Source: an uncultured delta proteobacterium (GTDB lineage: Bacteria; Desulfobacterota; Desulfovibrionia; Desulfovibrionales; Desulfovibrionaceae). From it: DNA of 64,000 nt. Below the pieces are notes generated by a model, which saw only the letters and a program-made list of their open reading frames with translations, had not been told where the DNA came from and made no database searches. Positions 9,049 to 17,552 of the stretch are shown one piece after another. How positions within the stretch are numbered: position 1 is the first letter of the stretch; the number at the start of each line of letters is the position of its first letter. The position numbers and the translations under genes are program-made. The stretch covers positions 62,001 to 126,000 of the forward strand of contig CAIMRY010000008.1 in NCBI GenBank assembly GCA_903843965.1. The letters run 5' to 3'.

Positions 9049-9369
9049 ATGGCCATTCAGGTGACCGACAGCAATTTTGATTCCGAAGTTCTTGGGTGCG
9101 ATCTGCCTGTCCTGGTTGATTTCTGGGCCCCCTGGTGCGGCCCTTGTCGCGCCATGGGCCCGATCATCGACGAGCTGGCGCAGGAATACACCGGCCAGGT
9201 GAAGATCTGCAAAATGAACGTCGACGAGAACTCGGCCAGCCCGAGCAAGTTCGGCATCCGCGCCATCCCCACGCTCATCCTGTTCAAAAAGGGCGAAGTC
9301 GTCGACCAGACCACCGGCGCCGTCTCCAAGAGCAGCATCAAGGACATGATCGCCAAAAAGGCGCTGTAA
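9049..9369 (+). CDS. trxA: Thioredoxin
   Basis: This is a 106-residue cytosolic dithiol carrier with the classic active site FWAPWCGPCRAMGPI (near residues 26-40) and the cis-proline segment RAIPTLILFKKGE. It is reduced by the reductase encoded four bases downstream and serves ribonucleotide reductase, peroxidases and sulfate-reduction enzymes in this type of organism. AAAGGAG lies upstream of ATG 9049. The trxA-trxB pair is read from its own promoter in the tsaD-trxA gap. Confidence 0.97.
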   Translation: MAIQVTDSNFDSEVLGCDLPVLVDFWAPWCGPCRAMGPIIDELAQEYTGQVKICKMNVDENSASPSKFGIRAIPTLILFKKGEVVDQTTGAVSKSSIKDMIAKKAL

Positions 9370-9373
9370 CTCC

Positions 9374-10303
9374 ATGAAGACATACGACGCCGCCGTCATC
9401 GGTGGGGGGCCGGCCGGAATCACCGCCGCCCTCTACCTTGTCCGGGCCGGGGTGCGCACCGTCCTGGTCGAGAAGGTCTCTCCCGGCGGTCAGGTGCTCA
9501 TGACCGAGGACATCGAGAACTATCCCGGCTTTCCCAAGGCCATCAAGGGGTATGAGCTGGTGGACAGGTTCGTGGAGCATCTGGCCTCCTATGACCTCGA
9601 CCGCATGAACGACGAGGTGCGCGAACTGACCCCGGTTAAGGGGGGCTACCGCATCCTGGTGGGCGAGGAGCCCATCGAGGCCAAGACCGTGATTTTGTGC
9701 AGCGGCGCGCGCTACAAGCACGTGGGCACCCCGGGGGAGGACATGTACTCCGGTCGGGGCGTTTCGTACTGCGCCTTGTGCGACGGCAATTTCTTCAAGG
9801 GCAAGACCGTGGCCGTCATCGGCGGCGGCAATTCGGCCCTGGAGGAGAGCCTGTACCTCTCGCGCCTGGTGGACAAGCTCTACCTCATCCACCGCCGCGA
9901 CGAGTTCCGCGGCAACAAGTGCTACCAGGACAAGTGCTTCACCCACCCCAAGATGGAGATCCTGCGCAGCACCATCGTGGAGGAGATCGTGGGCGACCCC
10001 TTCAAGGGCGTCACCGGCGTCAAGCTGGCCAACGTCAAGACCGGCGAAAAGAACGCGCTCAGCGTTGACGGGGTCTTTGTCTTTGTCGGCTTCGAGCCCA
10101 CGGCCGCCTTTGTCCCGCAGGCGCTTGCGCGCGACAAGAACGGCTTTGTCATCACCGACTGCGAGATGCTCACCAATCTGCCGGGCTTCTTCGCCGCTGG
10201 TGATGTGCGCAGCAAGAACTGCCGACAGGTGGCCACCGCCGTCGGCGACGGGGCCACCGCCGCAACAGCGGCGCACGCCTACCTGGAACACCTGCATGTC
10301 TAG
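9374..10303 (+). CDS. trxB: Thioredoxin reductase
   Basis: This is a 309-residue flavoprotein that passes electrons to thioredoxin. The FAD-binding GGGPAGITAALYL is at residue 9 on, the redox pair lies in SYCALCDG (near 133-140), and the second dinucleotide fold starts at VIGGGNSALEE. The C-terminal FAD segment GFFAAGDVRSK is present. The second fold lacks the usual HRRxxxR pattern in exact form (HRRDEFRGN is seen), so NADPH preference is likely but not proven. Its last eight bases overlap bamD. Confidence 0.96.
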   Translation: MKTYDAAVIGGGPAGITAALYLVRAGVRTVLVEKVSPGGQVLMTEDIENYPGFPKAIKGYELVDRFVEHLASYDLDRMNDEVRELTPVKGGYRILVGEEPIEAKTVILCSGARYKHVGTPGEDMYSGRGVSYCALCDGNFFKGKTVAVIGGGNSALEESLYLSRLVDKLYLIHRRDEFRGNKCYQDKCFTHPKMEILRSTIVEEIVGDPFKGVTGVKLANVKTGEKNALSVDGVFVFVGFEPTAAFVPQALARDKNGFVITDCEMLTNLPGFFAAGDVRSKNCRQVATAVGDGATAATAAHAYLEHLHV

Positions 10304-11024
10304 ACGCACCTTCGCCTTGCTGATGCTGCTCCTGTTGCCGCTGGTGTCCTCCTGCGGCCTCATCGACTACTATTTCCTGCCCCCGGCGGACGACACCGCC
10401 CAGGAGCTCTTTGAGACCGGCATGGATTACATGAAGGACAAGCGCTACTCCGCCGCCGAGGAAAGCTTCCTCAAGCTCAAGGACCGCTATCCCTTCAGCC
10501 CGCTGACGCCAAAGGCCGAGGTCGCCCTGGGCGACGCCTACTTCTTTGACGGCAAGTACCCGGAGGCCGGGGAGGCCTACAAGGAATTCGAGTCGCTGCA
10601 CCCCAGCAACCCGAACATCCCCTACGTGCTGTTCCAGATGGCGCTGAGCAATTTCAACCAGTTCCGCACCATCGACCTGCGCCAGGACAACGTGAAGGAG
10701 GCCCTGGAGATCTTCTACCGCCTGGAGGAATCCTTCCCGGGCTCGGAGTACTCCAAGGCCGCCAAGAACAACATCTACAAGTGTCGCAAGATCCTGGCCG
10801 AGCACGAGATCTTTGTCGGCGACTTCTACTGGCGCACCGGGCAGTACGGCGCGGCTTGGCACCGTTACATCTTCATCCTGGAGAACTTCGCCGATGTTGT
10901 GGAGTTCAAGGACTACGTGCGCAAGCGCGCGGAATACTCTTACTACGAGTACCAGAAGAATCTGTCTGAAGAGGAGCGCGAGAAGCTGCAGTGGACCTGG
11001 AAGCGCGTCCTCAAGTGGCTCTAG
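10296..11024 (+). CDS. bamD: Outer membrane assembly lipoprotein BamD
   Basis: BamD is the essential lipoprotein of the BAM complex that inserts beta-barrel proteins into the outer membrane. The start ATG 10296 gives a signal peptide with lipobox VSSC (Cys near residue 19). The protein then carries TPR repeats: AQELFETGMDYMKDKRYSAA, LGDAYFFDGKYPEAGEAY and LEESFPGSEYSKAAKNNIYK. The late segment HEIFVGDFYWRTGQYGAA is typical of BamD/YfiO. At 242 aa it is the usual size. It overlaps trxB by eight bases. Confidence 0.92.
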   Translation: MSRRTFALLMLLLLPLVSSCGLIDYYFLPPADDTAQELFETGMDYMKDKRYSAAEESFLKLKDRYPFSPLTPKAEVALGDAYFFDGKYPEAGEAYKEFESLHPSNPNIPYVLFQMALSNFNQFRTIDLRQDNVKEALEIFYRLEESFPGSEYSKAAKNNIYKCRKILAEHEIFVGDFYWRTGQYGAAWHRYIFILENFADVVEFKDYVRKRAEYSYYEYQKNLSEEEREKLQWTWKRVLKWL

Positions 11025-11053
11025 GCGCATGAGCCGTTGCGAGGGCCCAAGGC

Positions 11054-12007
11054 ATGGAGACTGCTACCCGACCATTCGGCTCAGGCTGGGACTTCCCTTC
11101 CTGGCTTGAGCCTCGCTTCCTCCCCGACGCCCGCTTCGCCCGGGCCTACGACGCCCTTGGCGACCAGCGCCGGGCCCTGCTCAAGGGCCTCATCGCCGAC
11201 CACTACGCCCTGAACCCGCCAGCGCCCGGCCTGCGCACCCAGTGTTCGCGCCAGCTCGCCTCCGGGCTGACCATCCACCGGAGCACAGCGCCTCGGCCCT
11301 TTGTGCTGCTTTTGGCCGACGCCAGCCTGGACGCCCCGGCGCTGTTCCTGGCCGCGCTCATGCCCGCCTTGACCTCCGGCGCGGCCGAGGTGCTCGTGCT
11401 GCGCCTGGGCGCGCCAACAGGTTTACCCGACCCCCTGCTCACCGCCTGCGAGCTGTCCGGGCAGGAGCGCCTGGCCCCGGTCAACCCGGCCCAGGCCGAG
11501 CGCCTGCTGGCCGAATGCGCCGCCAGCGGTCTGCCGGGCCTGGTGCTCTGCCCGGACAGCCCGGATCTGCGCCGCGTGCTGGGCCGCCCTGGCCTGCGCG
11601 CCCAGCTCGACGCCTCGGCCCTGCGTCTGGCGACGCTGCGCCTGCCGACAGCCCTGGGCCTCTGGCGCGACACGCCCGCGCAGTTCAGCCCGGAGCGCCT
11701 GAATTTCCTGTTCGGCGCGCAACCCTTTGCAGCTGGCGGCCTGCATGGCGGACGCCGTACGTCCCAGGCCGGGGGCGACGACGGGTTCGCCGCCTTTGCC
11801 GCTACCCGGCGCGACCTGCTCCTCGTGCCCGATGCCCGCGTGCCCGATGCCCGCGTGGCCGAAGCGAACACAGCGGCGGGGCAGGGCGGCCCCAGGCTCG
11901 TGGCCGGGGAATCGCGCCTCGGCCTGTGGACCTGGCCCGAGCTCTTCCCGGAGCTGTTCCAGGTCGTCGCGCAGGCCTACACCTCCACACCAGCAACACT
12001 TCCGTAA
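11054..12007 (+). CDS. Protein of unknown function
   Basis: I do not recognise this 317-residue, Ala/Leu/Arg-rich soluble protein. The central part (APRPFVLLLADASLDAPALF and the following hydrophobic strand) looks like an alpha/beta nucleotide-binding fold, and a weak resemblance to dehydrogenase-type folds is possible but not supportable. Near the C terminus a 15-bp unit is repeated in tandem at 11825-11854, giving VPDARVPDAR. There is no signal peptide. It lies between bamD and the EF-G paralogue, 14 bases ahead of the latter, so it may be co-transcribed with it. Confidence 0.7.
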   Translation: METATRPFGSGWDFPSWLEPRFLPDARFARAYDALGDQRRALLKGLIADHYALNPPAPGLRTQCSRQLASGLTIHRSTAPRPFVLLLADASLDAPALFLAALMPALTSGAAEVLVLRLGAPTGLPDPLLTACELSGQERLAPVNPAQAERLLAECAASGLPGLVLCPDSPDLRRVLGRPGLRAQLDASALRLATLRLPTALGLWRDTPAQFSPERLNFLFGAQPFAAGGLHGGRRTSQAGGDDGFAAFAATRRDLLLVPDARVPDARVAEANTAAGQGGPRLVAGESRLGLWTWPELFPELFQVVAQAYTSTPATLP

Positions 12008-12021
12008 GGCAGGCAGCGCAC

Positions 12022-14070
12022 GTGAGCCGAAAACCCCTGTCCGCAAAGTATTTGTCGGCCATCCGCAACCTGGGCATCATCGCGCACATCGACGCGGGCA
12101 AGACCACCCTGTCCGAGCGCATTCTCTTTTACGCCGGGCGCATCCACCGCATGGGCGAGGTCCACGAGGGCACGGCCACCATGGACTTCATGCCCGAGGA
12201 GCAGGAGCGCGGCATCACCATCACCTCGGCCGTGACCTCCTGTCTGTGGAAGGGCTGCACCGTGAACCTCATCGACACGCCCGGCCACGTGGATTTCACG
12301 GTCGAGGTGGAGCGCAGCCTGCGCGTGCTAGACGGGGCCGTGGGCGTGTTCTGCGCCGTGTCCGGGGTGGAGCCCCAGTCCGAGACCGTGTGGCGGCAGA
12401 GCGAGTCCTACCACGTGCCCAAGCTGGCCTTCGTGAACAAGATCGACCGGGTGGGCGCTGATTTTGACGCTGTGCTCGTGTCCATGCGCGAGAAGCTCCA
12501 GGCCAATGTTTTGCCCGTGCAGGTGCCCGACGGCGAGGGCGCGGACTTCCGCGCCGTGTTCGACCTGGTCAGCCTGGAGCGCCTGGTCTTCGACCCGGAG
12601 AGCAAGGGCGCGGAATATGAGCGCGCGCCGCTGACCGGGCCCGAGGCCGAACGCGTGGCCCCCTGGCGCGAACGCCTGCTGGAGACCCTGTCCGAACAGG
12701 ACGACGCCATCATGGAGGCCTACCTGGCCGGAGAGGACATCGCGCCTGCGACCCTGCGCGCGGCCATCCGCAAGGCCACCATCGCCCTGGCCATCGTGCC
12801 GGTGCTGGCCGGTTCGGCCCTGAAGAACATCGGCGTGCAGCCGCTCATGGACGCGGTGTGCGACTATCTGCCGAGCCCGCTGGACCTGCCCGCGCAGCAG
12901 GGGGTCGACCCGGCCACCCACGAGCCCAAGGCCTTTGCCGTGGACCCCGAGGCCCCGCTCTCGGCCCTGGTGTTCAAGGTGGTCATGGAGTCGGGCCGCA
13001 AGCAGTCCTTTGTGCGCATCTATTCCGGGCACCTGACCGAGGGCGAGACCGTGCTCAACGTGACCCACGGCAGTGAGGAGCGCGTGGCCCGGCTGTTCCG
13101 CCTGCACGCCGACCGCCGCGAGAAGATCGAGGTGGCGCGTGCGGGCGAGATCGTGGCCGCCGCAGGCATGCGCTTTGGCCGCACGGGCGACACCCTGGCC
13201 CGCAAGGACGACCCCATCCTGCTGGAGCAGATCGCCGCGTACAAGCCGGTGATCTCGCTGGCTATCGAAACGCGCAACGCCGAGGAGTCGGACAAGCTCG
13301 ACGAGGTGCTCCAGCGCTACCTGCTGGAGGACCCGACCCTGACCGTGCTGCACGACCCGGAGACCAGCCAGGTCATTCTTTCCGGCATGGGCGAACTGCA
13401 CCTGGAGGTGCTGCTGGAGCGCATGGCGCGCGAGCACAACCTGCGCCCGCGTACCGGCAAGCCCCAGGTGGTCTTCCAGGAGACCGTGACCAGAAGCGCC
13501 GAGGCGGGCGAGGAGTTCCACCGCGAACTGGGCGAGGTCATGCACTATGGCGCGGTGCGGCTGGGCATCGAGCCCCTGGCCCGGGGCACGGGCCGGGTGG
13601 TGCATTTTGAGATCGACGTGGTGCGCACGCCCCAGGCCTGGACAGAGGCCGTGAACGAGGGCCTGCGCGACGGCCTGCAATGCGGCGTGCTTGGCGGCTA
13701 TCCCGTGCAGGACGTGAAGATCCGCGTGCTCGACCTGCCGCGCAAGGAGGGCGAGTCCAGCCCGGCCGGCTACCGCATGGCCGCGGCCATGGCCCTGCGC
13801 AGCGTGCTGGCCGCAGCCTCGCCCATGCTGCTTGAGCCCATCATGTGGCTGGAGGTCATCGCGCCCGATGCCTTTGTGGGCGAGGTGGTGGGTCTGCTCG
13901 GGGCCAAGGGCGCCAAAATTGAGAACATCATCGACCGTGGCGGGCAGAAGACCGTGCAGGCCTTTGCCGCCCTGCGCCAGATGTTCGGCTTTTCCACCTT
14001 CTTGCGTTCCGGCACCCAGGGGCGCGCCAGCTTTGTCATGAAATTCGCCAAATTCGACGTTCTGGAGTAG
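12022..14070 (+). CDS. fusA: Elongation factor G paralogue (EF-G2-like)
   Basis: This is a translational GTPase with all five EF-G domains. G1 is AHIDAGKTTLSERI, switch II is DTPGHVDF and G4 is NKIDRVG. Domain IV and V segments include GEVMHYGAVRLG and LRQMFGFSTFLRSGTQGR. I take the GTG start at 12022; the frame stays open upstream but that stretch overlaps the previous gene. At 682 aa it is slightly short for EF-G. It is not beside rpsL, rpsG or tufA, and several invariant stretches differ, so I read it as the second EF-G that many deltaproteobacteria carry. Its role (translocation or ribosome recycling) is not settled. Confidence 0.88.
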   Translation: MSRKPLSAKYLSAIRNLGIIAHIDAGKTTLSERILFYAGRIHRMGEVHEGTATMDFMPEEQERGITITSAVTSCLWKGCTVNLIDTPGHVDFTVEVERSLRVLDGAVGVFCAVSGVEPQSETVWRQSESYHVPKLAFVNKIDRVGADFDAVLVSMREKLQANVLPVQVPDGEGADFRAVFDLVSLERLVFDPESKGAEYERAPLTGPEAERVAPWRERLLETLSEQDDAIMEAYLAGEDIAPATLRAAIRKATIALAIVPVLAGSALKNIGVQPLMDAVCDYLPSPLDLPAQQGVDPATHEPKAFAVDPEAPLSALVFKVVMESGRKQSFVRIYSGHLTEGETVLNVTHGSEERVARLFRLHADRREKIEVARAGEIVAAAGMRFGRTGDTLARKDDPILLEQIAAYKPVISLAIETRNAEESDKLDEVLQRYLLEDPTLTVLHDPETSQVILSGMGELHLEVLLERMAREHNLRPRTGKPQVVFQETVTRSAEAGEEFHRELGEVMHYGAVRLGIEPLARGTGRVVHFEIDVVRTPQAWTEAVNEGLRDGLQCGVLGGYPVQDVKIRVLDLPRKEGESSPAGYRMAAAMALRSVLAAASPMLLEPIMWLEVIAPDAFVGEVVGLLGAKGAKIENIIDRGGQKTVQAFAALRQMFGFSTFLRSGTQGRASFVMKFAKFDVLE

Positions 14071-14298
14071 CCCCTCCTGTCCTTTCTTTCCTGCGCCTCT
14101 GCCCTGCGCCTCTTCGTTCAGGCGAGAGAAGGCTTGAACGGTCGAAGAGTTCGGATTGCCCTGAAGGCATTGCAATTTTCTCTGCAAATGGCTAGGTAAT
14201 GCCATGGTCGGCACCTGCCGATGAGACGTGGCACGGGTGCATGAGGTTCTATAGGTGCGCCCTGCTGACCGCTAACGTCGTTGAAAAGGACGCTGTGC
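14071..14298 (+). promoter_or_regulatory. Gap before cheA with inverted repeat and possible sigma-28 -10 box
   Basis: This 228-base gap has no gene. It holds a perfect inverted repeat TCGGCA-CC-TGCCGA (14208-14221). Overlapping that is GCCGATGA (14217-14224), which matches seven of eight bases of the sigma-28 (FliA) -10 element GCCGATAA. The matching -35 is poor. A flagellar sigma factor would suit a chemotaxis operon, but this is only a suggestion. Confidence 0.3.
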
Positions 14299-16626
14299 AT
14301 GCCCGATGATCAAAGCCGGGAGATCTTCCGTGAGGAAGCCTATGACCTGCTGGGCGAGCTCGAATCCACGCTCCTGGAGCTGGAGGCGAGCCCGAACGAT
14401 CTGGGCATGGTGAACAGGGTCTTCCGCGCCCTGCATACGATCAAAGGCTCTGGGGCCATGTTCGGCTTCGAAGACATCGCCGCGTTCACCCACGACCTGG
14501 AAAACGTCTTCGACAAGGTGCGCAACGAGCAGCTTGTCGTGTCCAAGGAACTCATCACCGTCTCCTTTGCTGCGCGCGACCATATCCTCGGCCTGCTCAA
14601 CGGGCCGGATGAAGCTGGCAACGGCACGCCGGAAAAGGACAAGGAGATCCTGGTCCATATCCGCGCCTTGCTCGCGCCGCCACAGGCCGAGCCGGAGCCT
14701 GAAGCGCCGCCCACAGACGCAGTTTTCGAGCCGGAACCGGAGGAATCGACAACCGCCAGCGTTTCCGCGTTGGAGCCGGAAGAACCCCAGGCCGGGGGTG
14801 AGCCGGAGCCGCAAGGGCCCACCAGCCAGGGAGAGGTCGCCTACCGCATCCGCATCAGCCCGCGCAAGCGCATGGTGGGCAAGGAACTGCACCTGGAGGC
14901 CCTGTTCGACGAACTGCGCGGCCTTGGGCCGTGCTCCGTGCGCCTGGACCACAGGGGCCTGCCCGAACTGGGCGACCTGGCCCCGCAGTCCCTGTACCTG
15001 GACTGGGAGGTGGACCTGGCCACGGACGTGGGCGAGGAGTCCATCCGCGACCTGTTCCTGTTCACCGACGTGGATCTGGACGTGGACATCCGGGCGGTTC
15101 TGCCGGGCGCACCCACGGCCATACCCCGGCCGGTTTTCCGGGACATTCCCGCACCGCAGGCGAATGATGCGGGCAGCGGGAGCGCTGGCGGGCAGCAGCC
15201 TCCGGACGCCCTCTACGAATCCATCGTCCCCCTTGCCCCCCTCGTCGACCCAGAGTCGGAGCCAGCCATTGCGCCCAAGCTGGGCGAGCTGCTGGTCCAG
15301 GACGGGGCCCTGCGCCCTGCGGACCTGGAGCAGGCCCTGCGCCGACAGAAGCCCATCGGCAAGATTCTCACCGAGTCCGGCCTCGTTTCCGAGGACCAGG
15401 TCGAGCAGGCCATGGCCCGCCAGCAGCAGACGCGCGAGGCCTCTGCCGCCAGGCAGCAGAAGGACGCCGGGACCAGCCTGCGCGTGTCCGCAGACAAGCT
15501 GGACCTGCTGGTGGACCTGGTGGGCGAGCTGGTCATCGTGCAGGCCCAGATCCACCAGGTCGTGACCGAACGCTCCGACCCCATCCTGACCGTGCTCTCC
15601 GAACAGCTGGAGCGCCTGAGCAGCGACCTGCGCGACAGCACCCTGGGCATCCGCATGCTGCCCATCGGCTCCACCTTCAGCAAGTTCCGCCGCCTGGTGC
15701 GCGACCTGTCCTCCGAACTCGGCAAGGAGATCGAACTGGTGACGCGCGGCGAGGAGACCGAGCTGGACAAGACCGTGCTGGAGCGCCTGGGCGACCCCCT
15801 GGTGCACCTCATCCGCAACAGCATCGACCACGGCATCGACATGCCCGAGGAGCGCCGGGCGGCGGGCAAGCGGCCGGAAGGGCTGATCCTGCTTGAGGCC
15901 GAGCATTCCGGCAGCGAGGTGCTCATCCGCATCACCGACGACGGCAAGGGCATGGACGCCGAGGCCATCCGCCAAAAGGCCGTGGAAAAGGGTCTGATCG
16001 CGGCGGATGCGGACTTAAGCGAGCAGGAGGCCCTGAAACTCATCTTCCTGCCGGGCTTCTCCACCGCAGCCAAGGTCACCAACATCTCCGGGCGCGGCGT
16101 GGGCATGGACGTGGTCCACCGGGCCATCGACGCCCTGCGCGGGGCCATCGAGGTCAAGAGCACGCCGGGCCAGGGCACCACCATCACCATCCGCCTGCCG
16201 CTGACCCTGGCGATCATCGAGGGCCTGCAGGTCGAGGTGGCGGGCAGCTTCTTCGTCATCCCCCTGTCCCTGGTGGAGGAGTGCGTGGAGCTGCACAGCA
16301 AGGACGTGGACCCCGCGCGCAACCAACAGATCATCCACCTGCGCGGCGAGCTCGTGCCCTACATCCACCTGCGCCGCTGGTTCGAGATGGAGGGAGAGCC
16401 GCCGGAGATCGAGCAGATCGTCATCACCGGGGTGGAGGGCAAGCGCGTGGGCATTGTCGTCGACAGGGTCATCGGCGAGCACCAGACCGTCATCAAGAGC
16501 CTGGGCCGCGTGTACCGCGACGTGGAAGGCATCTCCGGCGCCACCATCAAAGGCGACGGCACCCTGGCCCTGATCCTCGACGTGCCGCGCCTGGTGCGCT
16601 CCGTCGTGGCCGAATGTGGAACCTGA
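14299..16626 (+). CDS. cheA: Chemotaxis histidine kinase CheA with an extra MshEN-like segment
   Basis: CheA autophosphorylates in response to chemoreceptors and passes phosphate to CheY and CheB. Order: HPt domain with the phosphorylated His in ALHTIKGSGAMFGF (near residue 46), a Pro/Glu-rich linker, a P2-like or unknown region, then an unusual unit at about 326-380 (LGELLVQDGALRPADLEQAL). The dimerisation domain (DKLDLLVDLVGELVIVQAQI), HATPase (HLIRNSIDHGID, GDDGKG-like ITDDGKGMD, GRGVGMDVV) and a C-terminal CheW domain follow. The extra unit resembles the MshEN/GspE N-terminal motif that binds cyclic di-GMP in some ATPases. Start ATG 14299 follows AAAAGGA. Length 775 aa. Confidence 0.95.
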   Translation: MPDDQSREIFREEAYDLLGELESTLLELEASPNDLGMVNRVFRALHTIKGSGAMFGFEDIAAFTHDLENVFDKVRNEQLVVSKELITVSFAARDHILGLLNGPDEAGNGTPEKDKEILVHIRALLAPPQAEPEPEAPPTDAVFEPEPEESTTASVSALEPEEPQAGGEPEPQGPTSQGEVAYRIRISPRKRMVGKELHLEALFDELRGLGPCSVRLDHRGLPELGDLAPQSLYLDWEVDLATDVGEESIRDLFLFTDVDLDVDIRAVLPGAPTAIPRPVFRDIPAPQANDAGSGSAGGQQPPDALYESIVPLAPLVDPESEPAIAPKLGELLVQDGALRPADLEQALRRQKPIGKILTESGLVSEDQVEQAMARQQQTREASAARQQKDAGTSLRVSADKLDLLVDLVGELVIVQAQIHQVVTERSDPILTVLSEQLERLSSDLRDSTLGIRMLPIGSTFSKFRRLVRDLSSELGKEIELVTRGEETELDKTVLERLGDPLVHLIRNSIDHGIDMPEERRAAGKRPEGLILLEAEHSGSEVLIRITDDGKGMDAEAIRQKAVEKGLIAADADLSEQEALKLIFLPGFSTAAKVTNISGRGVGMDVVHRAIDALRGAIEVKSTPGQGTTITIRLPLTLAIIEGLQVEVAGSFFVIPLSLVEECVELHSKDVDPARNQQIIHLRGELVPYIHLRRWFEMEGEPPEIEQIVITGVEGKRVGIVVDRVIGEHQTVIKSLGRVYRDVEGISGATIKGDGTLALILDVPRLVRSVVAECGT

Positions 16627-16646
16627 GGCAGCGGCATCCGCACACC

Positions 16647-17534
16647 ATGGCTGACGAAAAGAACCGCACCGGCCAAGCCAGGCACAGCGCGCCCCAGTCC
16701 GGGATGCAGCTTTTGCGCATGAGCGACCGGACCTTTGAACGCTTCAGCGAGTTCATCAAGACCGAGCTGGGCATCAAGATGCCCGCCTCCAAGAAGACCC
16801 TGCTGGAGGCCCGCCTGCAAAAAAGGCTTCGCGATCTGTGCATGAACAACCACGACGAGTACTGCGACTATCTTTTCAGCGCCTCCGGCATGGAGGAGGA
16901 GCTGGCCAACCTGGTGGACGTGGTGACCACCAACACCACAGACTTCTTCCGCGAGCCCAAACACTTCGAGCTGCTGGCACGGACCATTCTGCCGGAAATC
17001 TCCGCGCGCGGCCCTTCGCCGGGCCGGGTGAACATCTGGAGCGCGGGCTGCTCCTCGGGCGAGGAGCCCTACACCCTGTCCATGGTCCTAAGCGAGCACA
17101 GCCGCCTGAATCCTGGCTTCAGCTTCAGCATCCTGGGCACGGACATCAGCACCCAGGTGCTGCGCATGGCCGTGCGCGCCGTGTACCCGGAGGCCAAGAT
17201 CGGGCCCATCCCCATCGAGTGCCGCAAGCGCTACCTTTTGCGCAGCAAGGACCATACGCGCAAGGTGGTGCGCATCGCCAAGGAGGCGCGCAGCCATGTG
17301 CGCTTCCGGCGGCTCAACTTCATGGAGCCGTTCACCTTTGACGGCCAGCTGGACATCATCTTCTGCCGCAACGTGGTCATCTACTTCGACCGCAAGACCC
17401 AGGAGACGCTCTTCAGCCGCTTCTGCCGCAAGCTCATCCCCGGCGGGTACCTGTTCATCGGCCATTCCGAGAGCCTGGCGGGCATGGATCTGCCCCTGGA
17501 GCTTGTCGCCCCGACAGTCTACAGACGCATTTAG
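16647..17534 (+). CDS. cheR: Chemotaxis protein methyltransferase CheR
   Basis: CheR methylates glutamates on chemoreceptors using S-adenosylmethionine and resets sensitivity. The SAM-binding region is seen in IWSAGCSSGEEPYTLSM, and the late family motif is DIIFCRNVVIYFDR. I use ATG 16647, giving 295 aa with about 24 loosely conserved residues ahead of the CheR N-terminal helix domain (RTFERFSEFIKTELGIKM). ATG 16719 is possible. It lies 20 bases behind cheA and 18 before cheB, so the three form one operon. No cheW or cheY is present here. Confidence 0.94.
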   Translation: MADEKNRTGQARHSAPQSGMQLLRMSDRTFERFSEFIKTELGIKMPASKKTLLEARLQKRLRDLCMNNHDEYCDYLFSASGMEEELANLVDVVTTNTTDFFREPKHFELLARTILPEISARGPSPGRVNIWSAGCSSGEEPYTLSMVLSEHSRLNPGFSFSILGTDISTQVLRMAVRAVYPEAKIGPIPIECRKRYLLRSKDHTRKVVRIAKEARSHVRFRRLNFMEPFTFDGQLDIIFCRNVVIYFDRKTQETLFSRFCRKLIPGGYLFIGHSESLAGMDLPLELVAPTVYRRI

Positions 17535-17552
17535 AACCGCAGGAGCCCCCGC

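Noticed and set aside
9374-10303. Selenocysteine or unusual redox motif in thioredoxin reductase
   Set aside because: The active site is an ordinary Cys-Ala-Leu-Cys within a normal bacterial TrxB; no in-frame UGA.
11242-12021. Open frame extending EF-G upstream by 260 codons
   Set aside because: The EF-G fold begins at the GTG at 12022. The upstream stretch overlaps another coding gene in a second frame and has the Arg/Ala/Pro-rich look of a GC-rich shadow frame.
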